Origin: Tolypothrix sp. NIES-4075
GTDB lineage: Bacteria; Cyanobacteriota; Cyanobacteriia; Cyanobacteriales; Nostocaceae
Length of the DNA: 64,000 nucleotides
Assembly (NCBI RefSeq): GCF_002218085.1
Contig: NZ_BDUC01000003.1
Coordinates: 908,253 to 972,252 of the forward strand
Direction: 5' to 3'
Part shown: in pieces, positions 55,735-64,000 of the stretch
Layout of the letters: each line of letters begins with the position of its first letter
Position numbering within the stretch: position 1 is the stretch's first letter
Program-made: the position numbers and the translations under genes
The notes under the pieces: model-generated
The model's database searches: none
What the model saw: the letters and a program-made list of their open reading frames with translations, nothing else
What the model was told of the DNA's origin: nothing

Positions 55735-56616
55735 ATGATAAAACGATTTTGGCGAAAAAGTTCTTTTATTAGTATTTTTATTTTTATAGTTTTTGCTTTA
55801 GTTGCTAGTAATGGAATTACTCATCGGACATTAAGTACAGATATCCGACAATTGCAAGATTGTTTAAATGCTCGTTCTTCAGGTCGTTATAGAGATTTAA
55901 ATAAAGTTTGCCCAAATACATCACAACCAATAGTTTCACCAACTCCACTTTTGCCGCAAATACCCGATGCAAATTTGCCGGAACCACAGCGTTTTTTGAG
56001 TGCGATCGCACATCAATTACCAACAATTCCCCAACCCGGTACTTTTGAATATATTTTGTTGAGAGCATACGGTGCTGCATTTGTAAATCAACAACCAGAA
56101 ATTAAACTACCGCAAAAAGTTATTTTGGCTAACGAGCAAGAAACGAAAGCTTTCCAAACTACTTTAACAATGGGGAAAGTAAATGGTACTAATGACTGTT
56201 ATTTACAAAAATCAGCAGCAGATGCTTTCAATAAAGCCAAATCAGCAGCAAGAATTTCGCTCAAATCTGGTTATGGGGGTAGTGATTGTACTCGCACTTT
56301 TGCGACAAATTTAAGATTCTGGAGAAAATACGCTAATAACAATACTTTGGAACGAGTAAGACTTGGTAAAGAAACAGCAATTTTAGGTGTAGTTGCACCA
56401 CCTGGAGCATCACAACATCTCTGGGGATTAGCGATTGATTTACAGGTTTCTAGTCAAGTGCAAAGACAAGCTTTAAATAAAAATGGTTGGTTTCAAACTG
56501 TAGAAAATGATGTCCCACATTGGACTTATGTGGGTTTAACGGAAGAAAATTTACCGTTATTTGGGTTGAAAAACAAAATCGTCAGGGGAACTACTTATTG
56601 GTTGATACCTCTATGA
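55735..56616 (+). CDS. D-alanyl-D-alanine carboxypeptidase-like (VanY family) protein
   Basis: The 293-residue protein has an N-terminal span (SFISIFIFIVFALVASNGI) as signal anchor. The C-terminal peptidase domain carries metal ligands in SQHLWGLAIDL (H and D) and DVPHWTYVG (H), as in VanY/DacB-type M15 enzymes. It likely trims peptidoglycan stem peptides in the periplasm. Confidence 0.85.
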   Translation: MIKRFWRKSSFISIFIFIVFALVASNGITHRTLSTDIRQLQDCLNARSSGRYRDLNKVCPNTSQPIVSPTPLLPQIPDANLPEPQRFLSAIAHQLPTIPQPGTFEYILLRAYGAAFVNQQPEIKLPQKVILANEQETKAFQTTLTMGKVNGTNDCYLQKSAADAFNKAKSAARISLKSGYGGSDCTRTFATNLRFWRKYANNNTLERVRLGKETAILGVVAPPGASQHLWGLAIDLQVSSQVQRQALNKNGWFQTVENDVPHWTYVGLTEENLPLFGLKNKIVRGTTYWLIPL

Positions 56617-56689
56617 AAAAGAGGGGGAAAGGGGAGACCCCGCTCCCCGCACTGCCTCTTCTTTTCCCCTCTTACAAAAAATTAGGGTT

Positions 56690-56866
56690 GCCTGGTTAGG
56701 GTGTAGGGTGTAGGAAAAAAAAGATCCTTTAGGGGTGGGTTTAAAGCCCACCAAAAAAAAGATGTCCATCGAGACACGCAGTGCGATGAAATGCGGTGTC
56801 CTTGTTTCAATCCCACGTTTTTAAGCGTGGGTTCCCACACCCTACACCCCACACCCTTACACCCTT
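56690..56866. repeat. Nested inverted-repeat element
   Basis: Outer arms: agggtgtagggtgtagg (56698-56714) with cctacaccccacaccct (56841-56857). Inside are two perfect stems: ggtgggtttaaagcccacc (56734-56752) and cccacgtttttaagcgtggg (56812-56831). It fills the gap between the VanY-type gene and the next minus-strand gene. Confidence 0.65.
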
Positions 56867-56920
56867 CTGAAGGTAATAACATTTGTGATTTTGAATATTC
56901 TAATTTTCCGTAATTTAAAG

Positions 56921-57466
56921 TTACTGCGATTGATATGGTGAATCTACAAAAGTGAGAAGTTGAAGTTGATTATTTTCCCATTTATAGTAATATTTACCAA
57001 TTCCCTTTTGTCCATCACTACCCCCTGCTTGACCGATAATTATTAATAGCCTGCTATTAGCTTTGTAGTGCAACCCACCGTCAGGTCTTGGAGGAGTGTA
57101 TCCAGCACCGCGTTGATCGTGATAGCCGTGCAGTTGTGGAGGCAAATATATTTTACCAGTCTTTAAATCGACTATCCCCGCACTGCCGACACCACCCATT
57201 GCCCGATCTAGATAAGCGATCGCATAGTGTCCGGCAAAATTTGTGCCTTTTTTAATACCTTCTCTTAATTGAGGTGCGTAATCTTGTTCTTCTTGGGTGT
57301 TGACAACAAGAGCAGCAGGCTTACCCTTATATACTGGATTTGCCGGATAATTCTGATATTGTTGTTGTGGCGCTGCCAAAACTGATAAAGTCGGAGCGAC
57401 TACACCCAAACCGATGATGGTAGTCAAAGCGGCAATACTCAAGCTACGTTGTAACATTTTCGGCAA
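56921..57466 (-). CDS. Secreted hypothetical protein
   Basis: The 181-residue protein has a signal peptide (SIAALTTIIGLGVVAPTLSVLA) and a mature domain with repeated GAGYTPPRPDGGLHY-like aromatic stretches and NFAGHYAIAY. It probably forms a small beta-rich periplasmic domain. I do not recognise the family with certainty. Confidence 0.75.
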   Translation of the reverse strand: MPKMLQRSLSIAALTTIIGLGVVAPTLSVLAAPQQQYQNYPANPVYKGKPAALVVNTQEEQDYAPQLREGIKKGTNFAGHYAIAYLDRAMGGVGSAGIVDLKTGKIYLPPQLHGYHDQRGAGYTPPRPDGGLHYKANSRLLIIIGQAGGSDGQKGIGKYYYKWENNQLQLLTFVDSPYQSQ

Positions 57467-57580
57467 AATTTATTAGTAATTTAGTGATATGGATAAACTA
57501 CAAGCTTGAGAGTATAAATTCCCAGCAACAATAATAATTACTACAATAAAAGCACACATCTGACTTCTGGAGTGCTGACA

Positions 57581-58156
57581 GTGGGCTTATTTGATGATTT
57601 GAGTCGGTTTCTCGAAAACCGTTTAGAGGAATTTCTGCGAAATAATCCGCATTTAGAGTTAGAAGCGCTGTTAGAACAACTGCGCGAACAAGAGGGAGAC
57701 ACGTTAAAGTTGATTGCAGATTTACAAGTACAGGAAAAGCGATCGCAAGAAGATATTCTCTCCACCGCTCAAGAAATCCAAAGATGGCATATCCGCGTTC
57801 AAAAAGCGCAATCCGCTAACAGACAGGATTTGGTCGCAGCAGCACAAGAACGAGAAGCAGCTTTGTTGCGCGAAGGAAATCAGCGCTGGGGACAAATGCA
57901 AGGCTTGAAAGAACGCATTACTCAATCTAAAGAATTACTGCGAAAAATACAAGTACGCCGTCAAGAAGTGCAAACCAAAGCTGCTGAAGCACAGACAGTC
58001 CGTACTAAAGCTCAAACTCAGCAGCGCTTTGAAACAAATGGTTGGTCGAATAAAGCTAGTAGTTACTCTAATACGTTTGACGACTTAGAAGAAAAGTTTT
58101 TGCGCTGGGAAACTCAAGATGAGTTGGAACAAATGAAACGGAATATGGGGAAATAA
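57581..58156 (+). CDS. TIGR04376-like coiled-coil protein
   Basis: From GTG 57581 the 191-residue protein reads MGLFDDLSRFLENRLEEFL and is almost wholly helical with charged heptads, ending in FDDLEEKFLRWETQDELEQMKR. It resembles the cyanobacterial TIGR04376 family, whose role is unknown. The first three codons of the longer frame (from 57572) are unlikely to be used. Confidence 0.8.
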   Translation: MGLFDDLSRFLENRLEEFLRNNPHLELEALLEQLREQEGDTLKLIADLQVQEKRSQEDILSTAQEIQRWHIRVQKAQSANRQDLVAAAQEREAALLREGNQRWGQMQGLKERITQSKELLRKIQVRRQEVQTKAAEAQTVRTKAQTQQRFETNGWSNKASSYSNTFDDLEEKFLRWETQDELEQMKRNMGK

Positions 58157-58274
58157 ATTGTGATGGGGAGGTGGAGGGGATGGGGATTATCGGATCGAGA
58201 CTGAAGTTCTTAGTACAAAGATGTTTTATTATGGGTAATTAAACGGACATAATATTACTTATTAAGGCTTCTGA

Positions 58275-59843
58275 GTGGCTCGTACCCCCACATTAACTTT
58301 TGATCGCGGCACATTAATTTTACATCCACCAGCGCGGGGCAAAGGTTGGATGGATTACGCTACGTGGGATGATAGAGTAGAAAAATTCCGCATTCCGGCG
58401 ATTCAATATCGACTTTTAGTAGAAGCGCTACAAGCGGAAGAGACTAATTTTATCGATGAAGCGAAGGCATTTCATCCGGTAGAGTTGGCTGCGAGTATGG
58501 AAATGGAACCCTATCCCCATCAAAGTGAGGCATTAGCAGCTTGGAAACTGGCAGGAAGACAGGGGGTAGTGGTGCTGCCCACAGCGGCTGGAAAGACTTA
58601 TCTGGCGCAAATGGCGATGCAAGCAACACCGCGCACGACGCTGATTGTGGTGCCTACTTTAGATTTGATGCATCAGTGGTATGCACATTTGATGGCAGCG
58701 TTTCCTGATGCTGAGGTGGGGTTGTTGGGGGGTGGATCGCGAGATAAAACTCCGATACTGGTTGCGACTTACGACAGTGCGGCAATTCACGCAGAAAGTT
58801 TGGGGAACAAGTATGCTTTGGTGATTTTTGATGAGTGTCATCATTTGCCAACTGATTTTAATCGGGTGATTGCGGAATATGCGATCGCACCCTATCGACT
58901 CGGACTGTCTGCAACACCGGAACGCACTGATGGCAAACACGCTGATTTAAATATCCTCATTGGTAAAGAAGTATATCGCAAACGCGCTGAAGATTTGGCG
59001 GGGAATGCGTTAGCAGAACATCAAGTTGTGCAAATTAAGGTGAAGCTATCGCAAGTTGAGCGAGAAAGATACAATCAATTAATTCAAACTCGCAATGATT
59101 TTTTGAAGCAATCAAAGATTTCTTTGGGTAGTTTGAAAGGTTGGCAAAACTTTGTGCAAATGAGTGCGCGATCGCCTGCTGGACGTCGAGCTATGTTAGC
59201 ACACCGTCAAGCGAAAGAAATCGCTTTGGGTACAGATGGAAAGTTGCGAATTCTCACGAATTTACTTGCGGAACATTATCCAGAAAGAATTTTGATTTTT
59301 ACGGCTGATAATGCGACTGTTTACAGGATTTCTCAAGAGTTGTTAATTCCGGCAATTACTCATCAAACTCCTGTGAAAGAACGCCATGAAATATTAACCA
59401 AATTTCGGGAGGGGGAGTATAAAAGTTTGGTTGCTTCTCATGTGTTGAATGAAGGTGTTGATGTGCCGGCGGCAAGTATTGCGATTATTTTATCGGGTAC
59501 TGGTTCGGCGAGGGAATATATTCAACGTTTGGGGAGGGTTTTAAGGAAGGGTAATATCGCAAATAAGCAGGCGATTTTGTATGAGGTGGTGGCTGAGGAT
59601 ACGAGTGAGGAGAATACTTCGGCAAGGAGGAGGGGGGAGAGGAGTAACGAACCGCCAAGGCGCCAAGAACGCCAAGAGAGGAAGGATAAGAGAGGGAATT
59701 TGCATGTTGTTTATGGAAGTGGTCAGAAAAGTGATTATAAGGCTGCTGAACAGATGGAAATTAAGTATTCTGTTGAGAAGAAAGCTAAAACATCCAAGGA
59801 AAAGAATGTAGATTCAAAAGACTCATCAGAACCAATAAACTAA
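58275..59843 (+). CDS. XPB/Rad25-type superfamily 2 DNA helicase
   Basis: The 522-residue helicase has Walker A in LPTAAGKT near 101-108, DECH at 186-189, and motif VI QRLGRVLRKG near 417. The short N-terminal domain and overall size match archaeal and bacterial XPB. The start is GTG 58275. A short repeat-derived insert is found near residue 459. The next gene is DUF790, the Bax1 partner nuclease of archaeal XPB, so the two probably work together in DNA repair. Confidence 0.93.
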   Translation: MARTPTLTFDRGTLILHPPARGKGWMDYATWDDRVEKFRIPAIQYRLLVEALQAEETNFIDEAKAFHPVELAASMEMEPYPHQSEALAAWKLAGRQGVVVLPTAAGKTYLAQMAMQATPRTTLIVVPTLDLMHQWYAHLMAAFPDAEVGLLGGGSRDKTPILVATYDSAAIHAESLGNKYALVIFDECHHLPTDFNRVIAEYAIAPYRLGLSATPERTDGKHADLNILIGKEVYRKRAEDLAGNALAEHQVVQIKVKLSQVERERYNQLIQTRNDFLKQSKISLGSLKGWQNFVQMSARSPAGRRAMLAHRQAKEIALGTDGKLRILTNLLAEHYPERILIFTADNATVYRISQELLIPAITHQTPVKERHEILTKFREGEYKSLVASHVLNEGVDVPAASIAIILSGTGSAREYIQRLGRVLRKGNIANKQAILYEVVAEDTSEENTSARRRGERSNEPPRRQERQERKDKRGNLHVVYGSGQKSDYKAAEQMEIKYSVEKKAKTSKEKNVDSKDSSEPIN

Positions 59844-59860
59844 TAACTAACCACTATCCA

Positions 59861-59927
59861 TGTACAGACGCGATTAATCGCGTCTCTACTTCTAACTTTG
59901 TACAGACGCGATTAATCGCGTCTCTAC
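59861..59927. repeat. Two copies of a 29-base palindromic repeat
   Basis: The string tgtacagacgcgattaatcg with its continuation (cgtctctac) occurs at 59861-59889 and 59899-59927. Each contains the perfect 20-bp palindrome agacgcgattaatcgcgtct. A close relative lies in the NB-ARC gene at 63263. Confidence 0.85.
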
Positions 59928-59950
59928 TAACCAACAACTAACAAATTCAA

Positions 59951-61165
59951 ATGTTACCAACAGATTTACTGATTCATCGTCAAAATGGGGAGGAGATAAT
60001 TCCGAAGAGACTTAAGCTTGATAAGAATACTTTGGAGTTAGCTGTTGAGTTAATTGATTGTTTTCGAGAAGCGGTAGGAAAGACGCAAGGTGTTCTTGAG
60101 CGTCAGTTGTTGGAGTTGGAGGGTGATTCTACTGATTATAAGGTGAAGCGGGGATTGGCTTATATTTTAAAAGGCAGTTTTTGCACTTTTGAGGTGGTGA
60201 GTCCTTTGGAACCTCAAATGTTACGAGAAAGGGTGTTTGCTTTGTCTGCAATGTCTGTTTCTAGTCCGCAATCAACGCAGGCTACACTTAGCAAGATTGC
60301 TGATGAATTAAGTCATGAATTTGAGCGGGAAGTTTTACCGCAACAAGTTCATGATGGGTTATATGCTGATTTAAGTGAAAATAAGATTTTTATTAGTTTT
60401 GATGCACCTACTCCTGAAGATTTGTTACATCGATATAATTTATCTCAAGTGCAGGGTGTGTTTTATCGGGCAAGTCAACTTACTTTAAATGCTCATCGTA
60501 ATGTTCCGGGTGAATATAAGCTTTTGTTTCGCTATTTGAAGCTGTTTCAATTGATGGCTTATATTGAGGGTGATGCTGACCACGGCTTTACAATTACGAT
60601 TGATGGTCCGACGAGTTTGTTTAATCCTAGCACGCGATATGGTTTGGCGATCGCTAAACTTATTCCCGCTTTACTTCATGTCACCAGATGGAGTCTTTCT
60701 TCTATTCTCCAAACTCGCGATTTTTATACTAATAGTTGGAAAACTGGACGTTTCACTCTCAATTCTGAATGCGGTTTGGTGTCTCATTATCCACCTGGCA
60801 AGCCTTACGATAGTATGTTGGAAGCGTCTTTTGCTGATAAGTGGGATTCGTTAAAAAGTGATTGGGTGTTGGAGAGAGAAGTTGATTTAGTTCCGATTCC
60901 TGGTAGTGTGATGATTCCTGACTTTCGTTTGGTACATCCTGATGGACGCACGTTTTTATTAGAAATTGTCGGTTATTGGCGTCCAGAATATTTACAAAAG
61001 AAGTTTTCCCAAGTGCGACGTGCGGAACGTGATGACTTAATTTTGGCAATTTCTGAAAGATTAAATTTGGAAAAAGCGGGTGTGAAATTAAATGATGTCC
61101 CCGCTAGAATTATTTGGTTTAAAGATAAGTTATTGCCGAAGGCAGTATTAGCAGCGTTGGAGTAA
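59951..61165 (+). CDS. DUF790 family nuclease (Bax1-like XPB partner)
   Basis: The 404-residue protein resembles DUF790, which in archaea is Bax1, the nuclease that binds XPB. The PD-(D/E)XK core fits D324 in MIPDFRLV and E338 in LLEIVGYW. The N-terminal part is helical. Its 3' end (AVLAALE and stop) was copied in part in the toxin-antitoxin duplication nearby. It follows the helicase gene after 107 bases with two palindromic repeats. Confidence 0.85.
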   Translation: MLPTDLLIHRQNGEEIIPKRLKLDKNTLELAVELIDCFREAVGKTQGVLERQLLELEGDSTDYKVKRGLAYILKGSFCTFEVVSPLEPQMLRERVFALSAMSVSSPQSTQATLSKIADELSHEFEREVLPQQVHDGLYADLSENKIFISFDAPTPEDLLHRYNLSQVQGVFYRASQLTLNAHRNVPGEYKLLFRYLKLFQLMAYIEGDADHGFTITIDGPTSLFNPSTRYGLAIAKLIPALLHVTRWSLSSILQTRDFYTNSWKTGRFTLNSECGLVSHYPPGKPYDSMLEASFADKWDSLKSDWVLEREVDLVPIPGSVMIPDFRLVHPDGRTFLLEIVGYWRPEYLQKKFSQVRRAERDDLILAISERLNLEKAGVKLNDVPARIIWFKDKLLPKAVLAALE

Positions 61166-61169
61166 TTAT

Positions 61170-61412
61170 ATGAAAACTATTCAAACAATTGCCACGGTTA
61201 CAGCAGATGGGAAAATTACCTTGCAGTTACCTGCTGATATTCCCCCAGGTGAACATCAAGTGGTGGTGATAATTGATGAAAAGCCTTTGGTAGAGAAAGT
61301 ACAGACGAAGGAAAAGCGAATGCCGCTGAACTTTCCGGTAGACAGTTACGGTTCTTTTCCTGAAAATCTTTCTTTGAGACGTGAGGATATGTATGATGAC
61401 TGGGGACGCTAA
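61170..61412 (+). CDS. Antitoxin-like protein, copy 1
   Basis: The 80-residue protein (MKTIQTIATVTADGKITLQL, then DIPPGEHQVVVIIDEK, ending EDMYDDWGR) has an AbrB/VapB-like N-terminus. It is 4 bases after the DUF790 stop and overlaps the start of a truncated PIN toxin. It is a close paralogue of copy 2 at 61530. Confidence 0.78.
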   Translation: MKTIQTIATVTADGKITLQLPADIPPGEHQVVVIIDEKPLVEKVQTKEKRMPLNFPVDSYGSFPENLSLRREDMYDDWGR

Positions 61413-61533
61413 CTCTATTTTTCTGGACACAAATATCCTCGTTTATGCTAATGTTCCTGAATATCCTTTACACTTGGTTGCTATAAACGCAATTCAAAGT
61501 TATGAACAAAGCAGTATTGGAGTAATTATATGA
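61396..61533 (+). pseudogene. PIN-domain toxin, truncated (copy 1)
   Basis: The frame begins MTGDANSIFLDTNILVYA, the first PIN motif with the metal aspartate, but ends after 45 residues. The intact copy (61753) has 149. The end reads into gaacaaagcagtattggagt, which resembles the 3' end of the DUF790 gene, so a deletion or duplication junction lies here. Confidence 0.85.
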
Positions 61534-61769
61534 AAGCTATTGAAACAATTGCGACGGTAACAAGTGATGGGAAAATTACGTTGCAGTTATCGGCTGATAT
61601 TCCCCCTGGTGAACATCAAGTGGTGGTGATAATTGATGAAAAATTGTCAGAAAAGGAAGTAATTAAGAAAAAGCGTCCTCCGTTGGATTTTCCTGTACAT
61701 AATTGCGGTCTTATGCCCGAAAATCTTTCTTTAAGACGTGAGGATATGTATGATGACTGGGGACGCTAA
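61530..61769 (+). CDS. Antitoxin-like protein, copy 2
   Basis: The 79-residue protein is a near repeat of copy 1 (MKAIETIATVTSDGKITLQL, DIPPGEHQVVVIIDEK, EDMYDDWGR at the end) with a changed middle. The toxin gene starts inside its 3' end, the usual arrangement for coupled modules. Confidence 0.8.
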   Translation: MKAIETIATVTSDGKITLQLSADIPPGEHQVVVIIDEKLSEKEVIKKKRPPLDFPVHNCGLMPENLSLRREDMYDDWGR

Positions 61770-62202
61770 CTCTGTTTTTCTGGACACAAATATTTTGGTA
61801 TATGCTAGTCAAACTCAATTTCCGTTTCACCAAGCTGCTATGCAGGCTATCCAAAGTTTTTATGATGCGGGGGCTGAGTTGTGGATTAGCCGACAAGTAT
61901 TGCGCGAATATCTAGCTACTCTCACTCGTCCTCAACAATTTACCGAGCCAATGCCGATTGAAATATTGGTTCAGGATGTCCGCTATTTCCAAAATCGCTT
62001 TCGAGTAGCTGAAGATAATTTGCTGGTAACAGAAAGACTTTTATCTTTAATGTCAGAAATTCCCAGTGGTGGCAGGCAAGTACATGATGCTAATATCGTC
62101 GCCACGATGTTAGTTTACCATATTCCGCAGTTATTAACTCACAACACTGGAGATTTTGCCAGATTTTCTACATTAATTACTGTATCGCCATTGCAAGCGT
62201 AG
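61753..62202 (+). CDS. PIN-domain toxin (VapC-like), intact
   Basis: The 149-residue PIN RNase-like protein has FLDTNILVYA (first aspartate), a middle glutamate in LREYLATL, and VHDANIVATM (third acidic site), then HNTGDFARF. It overlaps the antitoxin gene by 17 bases. Together they form a type II toxin-antitoxin module; the target RNA is unknown. Confidence 0.88.
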   Translation: MTGDANSVFLDTNILVYASQTQFPFHQAAMQAIQSFYDAGAELWISRQVLREYLATLTRPQQFTEPMPIEILVQDVRYFQNRFRVAEDNLLVTERLLSLMSEIPSGGRQVHDANIVATMLVYHIPQLLTHNTGDFARFSTLITVSPLQA

Positions 62203-62305
62203 TCAGAACCGCGACTTTTTGAAGAAATCGGGGTTCTTGTTTCCGAAATATACTGAGATAAAGAGGTAGGTACAATAAAATATATTTGGGATTCTGGGTT
62301 AATTT

Positions 62306-62683
62306 ATGGAACCTGCTACACTAACAGCAGCTGCGATCGCTACTTTACTCATCACCAAGGCTTTTGAAAAAACTGGTGAAATTATCGGCGAAAAGACTTG
62401 GCAGGAAGGCGAGAAGTTGCTAGAACTGCTCAAGGAAAAAGAACCCAGCACCGCAAATGATATACAATTAGCCCAGCAGCAAGCTCTAGATTACGGTCAA
62501 GCTCATTTAATTGGACAGCAAGTTGAGCAAGCTGCAAACAAACATCCGGAAATTCGGCAAGCTGTCGCAACTGTGGCAAAGGAAGCCGAACCTAAATTAA
62601 CAACATCTATTATTGAAAATTGGCAAGGTATCAACGTTAAAGGCGGAAATAATACTATTTCTGGCAATACCTTCAATTTTTGA
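62306..62683 (+). CDS. N-terminal effector-associated protein, in frame with the NB-ARC gene
   Basis: The 125-residue frame starts MEPATLTAAAIATLLITKAFEKTGE, has a helical charged middle, and ends GGNNTISGNTFNF then TGA (62681-62683). Proteins with this layout occur in cyanobacteria alone or at the front of STAND proteins. The NB-ARC frame continues in the same phase directly after the stop. Confidence 0.75.
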   Translation: MEPATLTAAAIATLLITKAFEKTGEIIGEKTWQEGEKLLELLKEKEPSTANDIQLAQQQALDYGQAHLIGQQVEQAANKHPEIRQAVATVAKEAEPKLTTSIIENWQGINVKGGNNTISGNTFNF

Positions 62684-64000
62684 CTACAGCCGTCGGAACG
62701 GGAACCGACAAAGTTAAATCCCCTCAACAAAATACCAGATAATTTGCCCTGGAGTGGGGCTACGGAGTTCGTCGGGCGTGAAAAAGAACTCGCACGCCTC
62801 CACCAATTATTGCAGGAAAATGATTCTGTTGCGATCGCTGCCGTTGTGGGTATGGGTGGTGTCGGTAAAACTGAACTAGCGTTGCAATATGCACTTTTAC
62901 ACCGGGAATTTTACTCTGGGGGGATTTGTTGGTGTGGGGTGAACAGCGGTGATGTCGGTTTCCAGGTGGTGCAATTTGCTCGCACTCACCTTGATTTAAA
63001 CCCGCCCACTGATTTTAATTTAATCGACCAGGTAAAATACTGTTGGCGGCACTGGCGTGGTGGTAATGTTTTGTTAGTGCTGGATAATGTCAATAAATAT
63101 AAAGAAATTGAGCCTTATTTACCGCCGCCATCCTCCCGGTTTAAGGTGTTGCTGACTTCCAGAAAGCACTTCGGGCAGATTAAGAAGTTATCATTAAATG
63201 TATTGCAACCACAAGCCGCGTTGGAATTGTTGGGAAATCTCGTTGGGGAAGAACGGGTTAATGTAGAGACGCGAAATTTCGCGTCTCTACCCGAAAGATT
63301 GGGATATTTACCTTTAGGAATAGAGTTGGTAGGGCGCTATCTCGCCAGAAAACAAGATTTATCCCTGGCAGAAATGTTACAAAGGTTGGAGAAAAAGCGA
63401 CTCAAAGAACGTTCTTTGTCTCAACCAGAAGAAGACATGACAGCACAGCGGGGTGTGGAAGCAGCCTTTGAGTTAAGTTGGGAAGAATTAACTGACAACG
63501 ATAAGCAACTCGCCTGTTTGCTGAGTTTATTTGCTGCTGCACCGATACCTTGGCAGTTGGTAGAATCTTGTTTACCCGATGTGGATGCAGACGAGTTAGA
63601 AGAAAGTCGGGACGACAAGCTGCTGACTTTGCATTTACTCCAGCGCAAGCAAAAGGGAATTTATCAATTGCATCCACTGCTGCGAGAATTCTTTCAAGCG
63701 AAGTTAGAACCCCAACTTTTTCTGGGAAGTTGGGGAAATCTTCAATATGCTCTTGCCACACGCATGATAGCAGTTGCCAAGTATATTCCTCATGACGCCA
63801 CCCTTGAGAAAATTACCGCCGTCGCCCCCGCCATACCTCATTTAGCAGAAGTAGCGAAGAATCTGATTCAATATGTTAGCGATGAGGATGTATTCTGGGC
63901 TTTCTACGGTAATGCTGCATTTTACAATGGTCAAGGGTTGTATGACAAGGCAGAACCTTGGTTTAAGCAGTGTCTCGAAGTCACAAAAAAACGCTTGCCA
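62684..64000 (+). CDS. NB-ARC (STAND) ATPase, TPR protein; runs off the window
   Basis: In frame with the preceding 125-residue protein, the frame reads IPDNLPWSGATEFVGREKEL, Walker A GMGGVGKTELAL near 62850, Walker B VLLVLDNV near 63080, LPLGIELVGRYLA and a winged-helix-like part. TPR units begin near 63880 (GLYDKAEPWFKQCLE). The only start codons before the P-loop are TTG (near 62738) or GTG 62846, so either the TGA at 62681 breaks one gene, it is read through, or an unusual start is used. STAND NTPases often sense phage proteins. Confidence 0.85.
63263..63290. repeat. Perfect 28-bp palindrome inside the NB-ARC gene
   Basis: The half-site gtagagacgcgaaa is followed by its exact complement. 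It is translated as VETRNFASLP in the NB-ARC protein, between the GEERVN and ERLGYLPL parts. It belongs to the repeat family at 59861. The frame is kept, so the protein carries extra residues here. Confidence 0.88.

Noticed and set aside
56800..56831. CRISPR-like repeat (gtttcaatccc)
   Set aside because: Only one copy, placed within an inverted-repeat element, with no spacers.

Overview
This window is a filamentous-cyanobacterium chromosome segment. The evidence is the very dense HIP1 octamer (GCGATCGC and near forms, inside and between genes), cyanobacterial signature genes (an Hfq of the divergent cyanobacterial type beside dapF, an ECF sigma/anti-sigma pair resembling SigG, a devBCA exporter operon, DUF3181, a ComFB-like protein, a TIGR04376-like protein) and abundant short dispersed palindromes and minisatellites. 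The gene set suggests a Nostocales-type genome, but I cannot name the species.

Region 1 (1-12.4 kb, + strand) is the tail of a natural-product cluster. It holds the last NRPS module (partial C, then A, PCP and TE), a JmjC/cupin hydroxylase, an unknown small protein, a DrrA-type ATPase with two ABC-2 permeases, a flavin-dependent halogenase-like enzyme, a protein whose layout recalls PrnB of the tryptophan dioxygenase superfamily, and a group II PLP decarboxylase. Region 2 (12.4-19.6 kb) holds small conserved proteins, two duplicated NTF2-like genes plus a CatC/YciI-like gene facing an AraC regulator, a dead Uma2 gene, moaC, tRNA-Arg(ACG) and an MFS exporter. Region 3 (19.6-35 kb) is rich in envelope genes (GT2, C40, M23, L,D-transpeptidase, two phosphodiester-glycosidase-like proteins, a class A beta-lactamase-like hydrolase) and gene relics: a spliced AraC/TonB-receptor/PepSY fossil and a DNA adenine methylase tail. 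It also holds the sigma/anti-sigma pair and the devBCA operon. Region 4 (36-43 kb) has a TetR regulator, a MocR-type regulator split exactly by an IS200/IS605 tnpB element, an Uma2 N-terminal stub, a CPA2 antiporter and a nine-unit 21-bp tandem repeat. Region 5 (44-58 kb) holds housekeeping and signalling genes: hfq, dapF, two related PAS histidine kinases, a GspC/PilP-like envelope protein, mnmG, a VanY-type peptidase and TIGR04376. Region 6 (58-64 kb) is defence and repair flavoured: an XPB-type helicase followed by a DUF790/Bax1 nuclease, a duplicated antitoxin/PIN-toxin module with one toxin cut short, and a NB-ARC STAND protein that runs off the window.

A recurring theme is short palindromic or minisatellite repeats sitting in frame inside coding genes (NRPS A domain, C40 peptidase, histidine kinase, XPB helicase, NB-ARC protein). 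Together with gene fossils ending at HIP1 sites, this suggests a genome shaped by repeat spread and repeat-mediated deletion. The most promising items are the halogenase/PrnB-like/decarboxylase group beside the NRPS, the NB-ARC gene with one in-frame TGA, the XPB-Bax1 pair, and the 21-bp palindrome array.
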